NCBI GenBank assembly: GCA_965263485.1
Contig: CBDHHO010000001.1
Coordinates: 434,001 to 498,000, forward strand
Length of the DNA stretch: 64,000 nt
Source: Haliotispira sp965263485
Lineage (GTDB): Bacteria > Spirochaetota > Spirochaetia > SP-2023
Direction: 5' to 3'
In this document: positions 17,710 through 25,317 of the stretch, piece after piece
Position numbering within the stretch: position 1 is the first letter of the stretch
How the letters are laid out: the number at the start of each line of letters is the position of its first letter
The notes under the pieces: model-generated
Told to the model about the DNA's origin: nothing
Database searches by the model: none
Seen by the model: the letters and a program-made list of their open reading frames with translations, nothing else
Translations under genes and position numbers: made by a program

Positions 17710-19227
17710 CTAAACCATCCCTCTACCCGCAGCTAGAAATTCGGCGACACTCAGGCCCAGCCAGTAGCGCAAGACTTCGGCAAAACAATCCTGATGCAGA
17801 GCCAGACGAAGATCCCGCATCAAGGCATTCATCTGAAACACATTGTTAATTGTCAGCAACTGGGCACCCAGCATTTCTCCGCTTCGCAGCAGGTGCTGCA
17901 CATAAGACTTGCTGTATCCCAGTTCATCCGGCAAGTCCAGCAAGAGCGCAGCATCCTGCCAACCTGCGGCAAAAAGCTCCTCGCGGCACAGCAAGGGGCT
18001 GCTGTCGCGCTGAAAGCGGCTTTGCCGCAAATTCAGCCGAGCCGCCTGCAAGCCGGGCTCACTGTAGCCACAAGCATAGGGCAGAATCGCGCAGCCGTGA
18101 CGAGCCTGGCGGGTGGGATGCACACAGTCAAAGCTGTCGATGCCCTGCAGCACGCCCCAGAAAATATCTGCGATGTGTCCGATCCCCAGCAAGTGGACGG
18201 GCCGCTCCGGCGGCAGCAGGGGCGCTGTGTCGGCGCTAACCTGCCACATCTGGCTGCGACTCTTGCCCAGGCAGCCGCCGATGGCACTGCCAAAGAACGG
18301 GGCCGCCGCTACGCCCGCGGCACTGCGACGGCGCAGGTCCGGATAAACGCCCCCCTGCACTACGCCGTAGATGGCCTGGCTCCCATCATCCCCAGCGATG
18401 AATTCGGCCAGCGAACGCTCACCCCAGCGCAGCGACATTTCCATCGAAGCCTCAGTGTAATCGCGGCTGACGTGATAGGGCGTGCACTCATCAAATTGCA
18501 CCATGAAATCCACACCCAGCTGCCGCTGCACCGCCACCGAAGACTCCGGCGAGAGGAAGACCTTGGCCCCGTCCAAATAGGAACGGAACTCTACCCCAAG
18601 CTCGCTGATTTTGAGCAGTTTGGCCCCATAATCTGAGGTTCTCCCAGCAAGATCTTGCGGGGATTTCTTCCGGCCCGACTGTCTCCTGCCTTTGATCTCT
18701 TCGCTGATCGAGCCATGCCCCATGGCAAAAACTTGGTAACCACCCGAATCACTGAGCAGCGGCCCATCCCAGCGCATAAAGCGGTGCAGGCCACCCTGCT
18801 GCTCAATCAGGTCGGCTCCCGGGCGGAGCATCAGGTGGTAGGTATTGGCCAGCACGATATCGCTGTGGGCAGTGCGCAGTGACGTGCTGCTCATGCCCTT
18901 CACATTGGCCTTGGTGCCGCAGAAGATGAAATTGGGAGTAGCAATGCTGCCGTGAGGGCAGCGCAGCTGCCCGAGACGAGGACCACGAAAGCCACAAGAG
19001 CCAACAGGGCTGAACGTTTCGCGTCCAATCACATCTGATAGTGCGCTCAACTCCACGGGTTCGCTCGAATACGCAAATGGAGAATCTGGATCACGGTAGC
19101 GAGGCCGGGGCAAAGTGCTGATGTCCGGACGAGGAACGGAAACTTCTGTTTGTTTCTTTTCCCGGGATTTACTTGTGCCCAAGTCATTGCGGAACGGAGT
19201 AACGGATTGCCTAGGGGGGGGATGCAT
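17710..19227 (-). CDS. tgt: tRNA-guanine transglycosylase (queuine/preQ1), zinc motif not recognisable
   Basis: This enzyme exchanges guanine-34 for preQ1 in tRNAs with GUN anticodons. The core is clear: GTKANVKGMS, ANTYHLMLRPG, the catalytic region LLSDSGGYQVFAM, DECTPYHVSRDYTEASMEMS, GVVQGGVYPDLR and DCVHPTRQARHG with the nucleophile Asp. I start at ATG 19227. The frame extends further up through a MITE end (peptide KRIFRGS), which I exclude. The N-terminal 70 residues or so are not part of the usual domain, and a Lys/Arg insertion follows VFAM. The usual CxCxxC zinc site before the SRAYLHHL-like helix is absent: the stretch SSPLLCREELFAAGWQDAAL keeps one Cys and then runs into KSYVQHLLRSGEMLGAQL. 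Activity therefore needs testing. Confidence 0.85.
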   Translation of the reverse strand: MHPPPRQSVTPFRNDLGTSKSREKKQTEVSVPRPDISTLPRPRYRDPDSPFAYSSEPVELSALSDVIGRETFSPVGSCGFRGPRLGQLRCPHGSIATPNFIFCGTKANVKGMSSTSLRTAHSDIVLANTYHLMLRPGADLIEQQGGLHRFMRWDGPLLSDSGGYQVFAMGHGSISEEIKGRRQSGRKKSPQDLAGRTSDYGAKLLKISELGVEFRSYLDGAKVFLSPESSVAVQRQLGVDFMVQFDECTPYHVSRDYTEASMEMSLRWGERSLAEFIAGDDGSQAIYGVVQGGVYPDLRRRSAAGVAAAPFFGSAIGGCLGKSRSQMWQVSADTAPLLPPERPVHLLGIGHIADIFWGVLQGIDSFDCVHPTRQARHGCAILPYACGYSEPGLQAARLNLRQSRFQRDSSPLLCREELFAAGWQDAALLLDLPDELGYSKSYVQHLLRSGEMLGAQLLTINNVFQMNALMRDLRLALHQDCFAEVLRYWLGLSVAEFLAAGRGMV

Positions 19228-19229
19228 AA

Positions 19230-19253
19230 GGGAACCTCTAAAAATTCGCTTTT
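19230..19253 (+). mobile_element. MITE-1 solitary left end upstream of tgt
   Basis: GGGAACCTCTAAAAATTCGC, continuing as TTTT, is a good left end directly before the tgt start. It supplies an in-frame extension to tgt if translation began further upstream. Confidence 0.65.
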
Positions 19254-19297
19254 GTCTTCTTGAGAAGTTGTTTCTGACCAAGGACAGAAGGGATGCC

Positions 19298-20722
19298 CTA
19301 ATTGCGCCGGGACACGTTGAGCAGGGCAATCGCCAAGACCGCCAGCAGACTGCCCACGCTCAAGTCCAGGCTCCAGGGCTCGGCCAGAAAGATTCGGCTC
19401 ATCAGCAAAATAAAAACCGGATTTAAAAACAAGAAACTTGCCACGTAATGGGGCCGCAAGAAGCGCAAGGCCTGAAAGTACAGCGAAGTTCCCAAGACGC
19501 TGCCGAGTAATACCAGGGCCAGCAAGGGCAACCACTGAATGCTTCCCCGGTACCACAGCCAGCCCCAGCTGGTCAACAGGGCCGCAAACAGGTAGGTGTA
19601 AAACGAATATTTACCGAGGCTGTAGTTTTCCTGTATCTTGCTGCTCAGCAGAGTAATCAGGCTCCAGCACAGTGCCGTGCCGATAAACAGACTGCTTTGC
19701 CAGTATATAACGCTTCCAGTCCACCCGGAGGCCAGTGCTGCGAAACCCGGAATCGCTCCTTTCAAATATCCCACCCCGTGGGACAGGGCTCCCAGCAAGA
19801 TCAGGCCGCTGGCCAGTCCGCACAGCAGGCCCCAGAACTGTCTGCGGCTCAGTCGCACCCTATGACCCAAGCTGTAGAATAATGTCGAAAACAGCGGAAC
19901 CAGAACCGAGGTCAATATTCCGCCCTGATTGGCAAAGACCACACTCAGACCGCTGAAGAGAAGCAGATTGTACAGCGCAAAACTGAGGCCGGAAAGCAGC
20001 AAGTACGCCAAGTGGCGTTTGTCCAAAGCGAAGGCAGCCCGCCATAATGCAGAATACAGCTGCCTTCCGGAATTCAGCTCGGGCTCTTGGGACGCTCTGG
20101 CCGCTTTGACACAACCCAGCAATTGCCACAATAAAAAGAAGCTGGCCAGGAGACTCATGCGCAGGGTGCTGGCCAGTGGAGCCGCCATTCCAGAGCCACC
20201 CACCAAACGCCCCAGTACCCAGCCCGAAGCCCAGAAGAGCATCGCACCCAGCAGGGCCAGAAAGGCCAGTATCTGGCGCACTTGATGGCGTTTGGTCGTG
20301 CTGTGCAACGAGCGCCGATACGGTTCGATATGAACAACCGGGCTGCGATACTCCGGGCTGCGCTGAAAAAAGTCTTCCAAGGCTTTACCCAAAGTTTCCT
20401 GGCCATCACCCAGCACGATGCAATCGGTGATACATCCGTTAGCGGCATGACCCCGTGTACCTTGCAACACATAGAAGGTGCCGTGTTCCGCATCCGAATC
20501 CAGTACCTCATCGACCAGACCACTTTCCAGTAAAGCCGCCTTGCGCTGCGCGAAGTTCCAGACCGGCCAACGCTGCTTCAGTTGATAGATTTCATCATCA
20601 CGAGCCAGTACCACCAGCAAGCGCCGGCCTTGTTCGCGGCTGCGTTCCAAGAAATAGCGATGGCCCCGGTGCAGCATATCGAAGCTGCCAAACACCAATG
20701 CTGTGCCCGTCTTGTGTTTCAT
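19298..20722 (-). CDS. Fusion of a cytidylyltransferase-like domain and a DMT/EamA transporter
   Basis: The first 140 residues are a nucleotidyltransferase of the TagD/FAD-synthetase fold: FGSFDMLHRGH, with HxGH at residues 18-21, then VVLARDDEIYQLK and a partner loop ending CIVLGDGQETLG. From about residue 145 the chain becomes an EamA-type drug/metabolite transporter with about ten membrane segments in two repeats (AFLALLGAMLFWASGW ... SFLFLNPVFILLMSRIFLAEPW). There is no stop or frame change between them, so this is one 474-residue polypeptide starting at ATG 20722. The first domain would activate a phosphorylated small molecule with a nucleotide; the second exports or imports metabolites. 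I do not know this fusion as a standard family. It may be in an operon with metG, 85 bp upstream, and tgt downstream. Confidence 0.75.
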   Translation of the reverse strand: MKHKTGTALVFGSFDMLHRGHRYFLERSREQGRRLLVVLARDDEIYQLKQRWPVWNFAQRKAALLESGLVDEVLDSDAEHGTFYVLQGTRGHAANGCITDCIVLGDGQETLGKALEDFFQRSPEYRSPVVHIEPYRRSLHSTTKRHQVRQILAFLALLGAMLFWASGWVLGRLVGGSGMAAPLASTLRMSLLASFFLLWQLLGCVKAARASQEPELNSGRQLYSALWRAAFALDKRHLAYLLLSGLSFALYNLLLFSGLSVVFANQGGILTSVLVPLFSTLFYSLGHRVRLSRRQFWGLLCGLASGLILLGALSHGVGYLKGAIPGFAALASGWTGSVIYWQSSLFIGTALCWSLITLLSSKIQENYSLGKYSFYTYLFAALLTSWGWLWYRGSIQWLPLLALVLLGSVLGTSLYFQALRFLRPHYVASFLFLNPVFILLMSRIFLAEPWSLDLSVGSLLAVLAIALLNVSRRN

Positions 20723-20807
20723 TTAATTGTCAGGTCACCGGATATTCAAAGTGGACATTGGGGTAATGGGAGGTTGAGCGGGGATCGCCAGACAAAATCA
20801 AGGGGAA

Positions 20808-23198
20808 TCAGGCGACATCGCCACTCAGCAAGTACCGGCTGCACAAAGCCTTCGGGCCGTCTTGCGTTTCCTTGCCCAGGCTCCCCAGCAGCAGGGCCAA
20901 ATCCGGGCCGGCACCGGTATTTTTTAGATAAACCTTGCCCTCACGCAGTAGCAGCGGCACGGCAAAGAAGTCTTCAATGCCGGCCCGTTTGATCGGGGGC
21001 TCGCAATCTGCAAAGCCTTCAACCACTATGCGCTCACCGGGCTGCCCTGCCGGGTGCAGAACTTCGAGCTTTGCACCACCCGAATCATCGGAAGCACTCT
21101 CGGGAGCTGAAGCGGCCAGTATCATGCCCATGCTCTTGATACCGCGCAGCTTGGCAGGCTTGAGGTTGGCCACCACCACCACCATTTTGCCCAGCAAGTC
21201 TTCCGGCCGGTAGTGCTCCGCCAGCCCGGACACAATGGTGCGCGGCTCTGCTTCACCGCAGTCAATCTTCTCGACAAACAGGCGCTCGGCATCGGGATGG
21301 GGCCCCACTTCGACAATGAGGCCCACCCGTAAATCAATGGTCCGGGCCCATGTCTCGGAATCGGATTTCGGTTTTTCCTTGGTCCGATTGGTCTGATTGG
21401 CCCGACTTTCGGCCTTGTTTTTACCCTTTTCACCGCTCTGAGCAAAGCCCTGCCCCGCAGCAGGGCTTTGCCGCTCGCTCTGGCTGCCAGCAAAGCGGGC
21501 GCGCAGCTGTGCCATGTGTTTGGCTTCCAGTTGTTGAAACAGGATTTGCGGCTTGGGCAAGGATTCTGCTAGGCGCTCGTAGCAGCCCAGATGCTTCCAG
21601 GCAAAGTTCTCCTCAGCAGCAGACAGGCCCAAAAATTCGACAATACGGCCCGCCGTTTGGGGCAGGTAGGGCCGCAGGCAAATGGCCAAGTCGTGAACCA
21701 GATAGACCAACACCGTCAGCCAAGCATGAGCCGTAGCTGGATCACTCTTGACCAGTATCCAAGGCTCCTTATCCTGAAAGATTTTGTTGCCGAAGCCCGA
21801 CATCTCCATAATGTGATAAAGGCCGTCTTTGAGCTGGCTCCACTCCAGTTTTTCGGCGATTTCATCCTGCCGCCGCCGCAGCTCCGCCAGGAAGGCTTTG
21901 ATTTCCGAAAGCTGTGCCAGGCCCGCCATTTCGCTTGGAGTGAGCAACTTGCCGCCGAAAAAGCGCTGCAAGAAACTCAGGCTGCGGTTGACCAGATTCC
22001 CCAGATTGCCAATCAGCTCACGGTTAACGAGCTGCTGAAACCCGGCCCAAGTAAATTCATAGTCGCTCTTTTCGGGGCGATGGTAGTAGAGGTAGAAGCG
22101 CCAGCAGTCCGCCGGGATGCCGGTGTCTTGGCAATCGTTGCCAAAAATGCCCACTCCGCGGGTCTTGGAGAACTTGCCACTTTCATAATTCAGGTACTCG
22201 GACGATGACATATGGTGCAGCATGGTCCAGCTGCGTCCTCCGGCCCTGTTGTTTTGCTCACTGGCCAGTTGCGTACCGGGGAACAGTACCGTGTGAAAGG
22301 GAATGTTGTCCTTGCCGATGAATTGGAACAGCTCAACTTCATCCGGATTCAGCCACCAGTCCTTCCAGGCCTCAGCTCCCAAGCCCCGGTGTTCCAACAG
22401 CTCGGCAGTAATCGAAATATAGCCGATGGGTGCATCGAACCAGACGTAGAAGACCTTGCCGGGCATGTCCGGCACCGGAACTCCCCAGCTCAGATCCCGG
22501 GTAATACAGCGCTGTTTCAACCCGTCCCGGATCCAGCTGCGGGTCATCTGCAGGGCGTTTTTGGCCCAGCGACCGCGTTCGCTGGCCTCGTCAATCCAAG
22601 CCTCCAGCAGGTCCTTCAGAGCTGGCAGATCGAGGAACAGATGTTCGGTGCCGCGACGCTGCGGCGTTTCGCCACAGATGCCGCAGCGCGGCTCGAGCAG
22701 ATCGGTTGGATCGAGCATGCTGCCACAGTCTTCGCACTGGTCGCCGCGCGCGTTGCTTCCGCCGCATTGCGGACAGGAACCGTGGACGTAGCGGTCGGCC
22801 AGAAAGCGCTCACAACTAACACAGAAAGTTTGTTCAATTTTGCGCCGTTCTATAAAGCCGCTCGCTTCGACCGCGCGGTAGATCTGCTGCACAATGGTCG
22901 TCTGCTGAGGGCAGGAGCTGCGGCCAAAGTGGTCGAAGGCGATGCCAAACCAGTCGTATATATCCTTGTGAATCCGGTAGAAGCGGTCACACAGCGCCTT
23001 GGGCTCAATGCCCTCCTGCATGGCCCTGGTTTCCGTGGCGGTGCCGTACTCGTCCGAGCCGCAGATATATAGGGTCTCGTAGCCGCGTGAGCGGCAGAAG
23101 CGGGCAAATACATCGGCGGAAAGCACCTGTATCAGGTTGCCTAGGTGCGGTATGTTATTGACGTACGGCAGAGCCGATGTAATTAGACGTTTCTTCAT
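20808..23198 (-). CDS. metG: Methionyl-tRNA synthetase with C-terminal tRNA-binding domain
   Basis: It charges tRNA-Met with methionine. The class I HIGH-like motif is HLGN (in ALPYVNNIPHLGNL), the KMSKS equivalent is FSKTR, and the zinc-knuckle region has four Cys pairs (CVSCERF, CPQCGG, CEDCG, CGICGE). The last 115 residues form an EMAP/Trbp-like tRNA-binding domain (DLRVGLIVEVGPHPDAERL). A charged linker rich in Gln, Lys and Ser joins them. The length of 796 residues fits the long, dimeric MetG form. I use ATG 23198 rather than the GTG nine bases earlier, because MKKRLITSALPY is the usual start. A 75-bp MITE lies directly upstream, between it and leuD. Confidence 0.95.
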   Translation of the reverse strand: MKKRLITSALPYVNNIPHLGNLIQVLSADVFARFCRSRGYETLYICGSDEYGTATETRAMQEGIEPKALCDRFYRIHKDIYDWFGIAFDHFGRSSCPQQTTIVQQIYRAVEASGFIERRKIEQTFCVSCERFLADRYVHGSCPQCGGSNARGDQCEDCGSMLDPTDLLEPRCGICGETPQRRGTEHLFLDLPALKDLLEAWIDEASERGRWAKNALQMTRSWIRDGLKQRCITRDLSWGVPVPDMPGKVFYVWFDAPIGYISITAELLEHRGLGAEAWKDWWLNPDEVELFQFIGKDNIPFHTVLFPGTQLASEQNNRAGGRSWTMLHHMSSSEYLNYESGKFSKTRGVGIFGNDCQDTGIPADCWRFYLYYHRPEKSDYEFTWAGFQQLVNRELIGNLGNLVNRSLSFLQRFFGGKLLTPSEMAGLAQLSEIKAFLAELRRRQDEIAEKLEWSQLKDGLYHIMEMSGFGNKIFQDKEPWILVKSDPATAHAWLTVLVYLVHDLAICLRPYLPQTAGRIVEFLGLSAAEENFAWKHLGCYERLAESLPKPQILFQQLEAKHMAQLRARFAGSQSERQSPAAGQGFAQSGEKGKNKAESRANQTNRTKEKPKSDSETWARTIDLRVGLIVEVGPHPDAERLFVEKIDCGEAEPRTIVSGLAEHYRPEDLLGKMVVVVANLKPAKLRGIKSMGMILAASAPESASDDSGGAKLEVLHPAGQPGERIVVEGFADCEPPIKRAGIEDFFAVPLLLREGKVYLKNTGAGPDLALLLGSLGKETQDGPKALCSRYLLSGDVA

Positions 23199-23212
23199 TT
23201 TACTCACTTATA

Positions 23213-23287
23213 GGGCACCTCTAAAAAATTCCAATTCCGCGAAAAATCTCAGCGATCCACATCAAAAGCGAATTTTTAGAGGTACCC
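23213..23287 (-). mobile_element. MITE-1, 75-bp deletion derivative
   Basis: Complete ends GGGCACCTCTAAAAAATTCC and AGCGAATTTTTAGAGGTACCC enclose a short core. Read on the minus strand it equals the 164-bp element at 38492 with about 89 bp removed between two CGCG tetranucleotides. It is flanked on both sides by TTATA. Confidence 0.85.
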
Positions 23288-23301
23288 TTATACTTGCTCT
23301 T

Positions 23302-23901
23302 TCAGGCCAGCCAGGGCCGCCGCCGAAGCAGCTGCTCTTCGTGTGCGTCGATAGCCGTTTCGCTCTGTAAAATCAGGTCGATATCATCCAGCCCTTCCAG
23401 CAAACACTTGCGCTTAAAACCATCAATCTCAAAGGAATAGACCTCACCGCCGGCTTCAATCTTCTGATCCGTCAGATTGACGCAGAATTCCCGGCCCTGC
23501 CGGGCAAAATCCTTCAGCTCGTCCATTTGCTTCGGTGGCAGGGCCAGGGCCAGAATGCCGTTTTTGGCGGTGTTGCTGAAAAAAATGTCGGCAAAGCTCT
23601 CGGCCAGAATCACGCGGATGCCAAAGTCGGCTAGGGCCCAGGGCGCGTGCTCACGCGAGGAACCACAGCCAAAATTTTTGCCGGCCACCAGCACCTTGGC
23701 TTTGCGGTATGGCTCGCAGTTGAGTACGAAGTCGGCAATTTCACCGCCCTTATCATCGTAGCGCATTTCTCTAAACAAATGCACACCCAGTCCCGTGCGT
23801 TTCACCGTCTTGAGGAAGCCTTTGGGTATCAGCATGTCGGTGTCGATGTTGTCGATATCCAGCAGCGCGGCAGCACCTGTTACTACAGTAAACTTTTCCA
23901 T
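23302..23901 (-). CDS. leuD: 3-isopropylmalate dehydratase, small subunit
   Basis: LeuD pairs with LeuC to isomerise isopropylmalate in leucine synthesis. MEKFTVVTGAAALLDIDNID, DTDMLIPKGFLKTVKRTG, VAGKNFGCGSSREHAPWAL and FFSNTAKNGILAL are all diagnostic. The length of 199 residues matches the family when started at ATG 23901, which has GAAGGGAAAG before it. The frame has no stop upstream and reads back through a MITE end into an unrelated 76-codon fragment (23902-24156). leuC lies 1.4 kb upstream on the same strand, with a DNA methyltransferase cassette between them, so the usual leuCD operon is split. Confidence 0.95.
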   Translation of the reverse strand: MEKFTVVTGAAALLDIDNIDTDMLIPKGFLKTVKRTGLGVHLFREMRYDDKGGEIADFVLNCEPYRKAKVLVAGKNFGCGSSREHAPWALADFGIRVILAESFADIFFSNTAKNGILALALPPKQMDELKDFARQGREFCVNLTDQKIEAGGEVYSFEIDGFKRKCLLEGLDDIDLILQSETAIDAHEEQLLRRRPWLA

Positions 23902-24156
23902 CTTTCCCTTCTTAAGGGGACCTCTAAATTTGTCGCCCGTTTTTGTTACATCCAGTATTTCTATATCATCTTTCGAGACATCCCATATTTCATTGGTTCC
24001 AATCAACCAGACAGACAACGTGTTATTCTTTATCTCAGAAATCTTCCCTACTGAGTTTTGCAAAAAATGCCGCCTGCTGGAGGATACTACTCCATTCTTA
24101 TGCTGCAAGCCGCTACCATTCGGACAACAGACCCACTGTCCTAGCACTAACTCCAT
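23902..24156 (-). pseudogene. Truncated ORF fused in frame to leuD through a MITE end
   Basis: An ATG at 24156, 4 bp after the methyltransferase stop, opens MELVLGQWVCCPNGSG and runs about 76 codons of plausible protein (KISEIKNNTLSVWLIGTNE). It then enters a degenerate MITE right end (peptide KFRGPLKKGK) and joins leuD without a stop. The position directly after a methyltransferase suggests the 5' part of its partner gene, perhaps the restriction endonuclease, but I recognise no motif. It may be translated as an N-terminal extension of LeuD or be dead. Confidence 0.5.
23916..23930 (+). mobile_element. MITE-1 solitary left end at the leuD start
   Basis: GGGGACCTCTAAATT is a slightly diverged left end, 15 bp upstream of the leuD start codon. 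With the intact MITE at 24948-25168 it brackets the methyltransferase cassette. Confidence 0.6.
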
Positions 24157-24160
24157 TATT

Positions 24161-24928
24161 TTACCTGACTAGTCCCATTCTTTGCCTAGCAATAGCAATA
24201 TATTCCTCTGAAATATCGATGCCCAACCATTTTCTTCGGTTCAACACGGCCATTTTACAGGTAGTTCCACTCCCGCACATTGGATCAAGTACTAAGTCAT
24301 TTTCATTGGTCCAAGATAAAATATGATCTTGTGCTAAGCCTTCGGGGAAAATTGCCGGGTGTTTAAATGCGATTCTGTCTCGCGTACTGCCCCCCAGTCC
24401 TACAGCGTATTGCCAGATATTCGTCTTGGTTTTCTCTTTCCTGAGTTCCACCGGATTCTTGTTATTTATAGCATCAGGTCCTTTGTTGTGTACAACCATT
24501 TCCACTCCGTGGCGCTTGGTGGGAGTTTTCAAGGGGTTGAAGGTCTTAGGCGATCCTTTGGAAAAAATGAGCATGAATTCATAGCAGTTTGTATATGCAT
24601 TTGATCGCATAAAAGGCGTATTTTTTTTCTGATAAATCATTACATCATGGATAATAAAACCAGATTCACGAGCGATGAACGCATGCTCAAAACTGGTCAA
24701 TGTACGACCACCATTTATTTTATCACCAACGACCCAAACGACTACTCCCCCGGGTTTGGTTGCCCGGTACAATTCACGGATGATGTTTTTTGCATTAAAA
24801 TCATAGCCCTGATAATTTCGTAAGTTATCATATGGAGGACTTGTCACTGTTAAATCAACGGAATCCGCAGTAACGTAATCACGCAGTACTGCTGCCGCCT
24901 CGCCAACAAGAAATTGGTCCACTGTCAT
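24161..24928 (-). CDS. Site-specific DNA methyltransferase (N4-cytosine/N6-adenine type)
   Basis: The protein is 255 residues with the catalytic motif TSPPY at 29-33 and the SAM-binding motif DPMCGSGTT near residue 218. Motif IV before motif I is the beta-class order of exocyclic amino methyltransferases. GGAGAG lies 5 bases before ATG 24928. It would protect a short DNA sequence; no intact restriction enzyme is adjacent, only a truncated ORF downstream. It lies between leuC and leuD on the same strand and is bracketed by MITE ends. This looks like an acquired cassette, perhaps an orphan methyltransferase. Confidence 0.85.
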   Translation of the reverse strand: MTVDQFLVGEAAAVLRDYVTADSVDLTVTSPPYDNLRNYQGYDFNAKNIIRELYRATKPGGVVVWVVGDKINGGRTLTSFEHAFIARESGFIIHDVMIYQKKNTPFMRSNAYTNCYEFMLIFSKGSPKTFNPLKTPTKRHGVEMVVHNKGPDAINNKNPVELRKEKTKTNIWQYAVGLGGSTRDRIAFKHPAIFPEGLAQDHILSWTNENDLVLDPMCGSGTTCKMAVLNRRKWLGIDISEEYIAIARQRMGLVR

Positions 24929-24947
24929 GGATACTCTCCATATTTTA

Positions 24948-25168
24948 GGGAACCTCTAAAAATTCGCTTTCGATGCTGAATCAGCGAGATTTTGCCGATG
25001 GCGAGGAAGTGAAGCCGAAGCATACTTTTTTGTATGGTAAGGCTTTGCTGACGGTAGCGAACGGCGGGGCGAAGCGGGCCATTCGCTACAAATCCTGCCG
25101 CAAGGCAGAACCTTTATTCGGCAACAAGATCGCGATTCAGCGCGGAATTGGAATTTTTAGAGGTTCCC
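24948..25168. mobile_element. MITE-1, intact 221-bp element with TTTA duplication
   Basis: Left end GGGAACCTCTAAAAATTCGC and right end AATTTTTAGAGGTTCCC are flanked by TTTA on both sides (24944-24947, 25169-25172). The interior matches 50634-50854 closely (CTGAATCAGCGAGATTTTGC, CTGCCGCAAGGCAGAACC). It has no coding capacity of its own. It lies between leuC and the methyltransferase. Confidence 0.9.
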
Positions 25169-25317
25169 TTTAGAGTGCCCTTTAGCTGTGCCCACCCGCT
25201 AAAACACATTTTCGTTTGGCAGCGAAACGCGGTACAGTTGCCAGATGTACAGCAAGGAGCGGTACAAACCCGCCAAGCAATCGGTTTTAAACAAATTCCG
25301 GCAGGCTGTGTTGTACC

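Noticed and set aside
17794..18636. Long plus-strand frame opposite tgt
   Set aside because: Tgt motifs are on the minus strand; this frame is an antisense shadow.
19228..19329. Longer tgt start at 19329
   Set aside because: The extension is a translated MITE end (peptide KRIFRGS seen at other MITE ends), not tgt sequence.
23902..24156. LeuD as a genuine 284-residue fusion protein
   Set aside because: LeuD proteins start at the MEKF position with a normal ribosome-binding site; the upstream codons include a MITE end. Kept as a truncated ORF instead.
23916..25168. Methyltransferase cassette as one transposed unit of 1,253 bp
   Set aside because: The length is close to the IS length but the outer flanks differ (TTAA versus TTTA), and the right MITE has its own TTTA pair. 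Capture as a single unit is therefore not supported.
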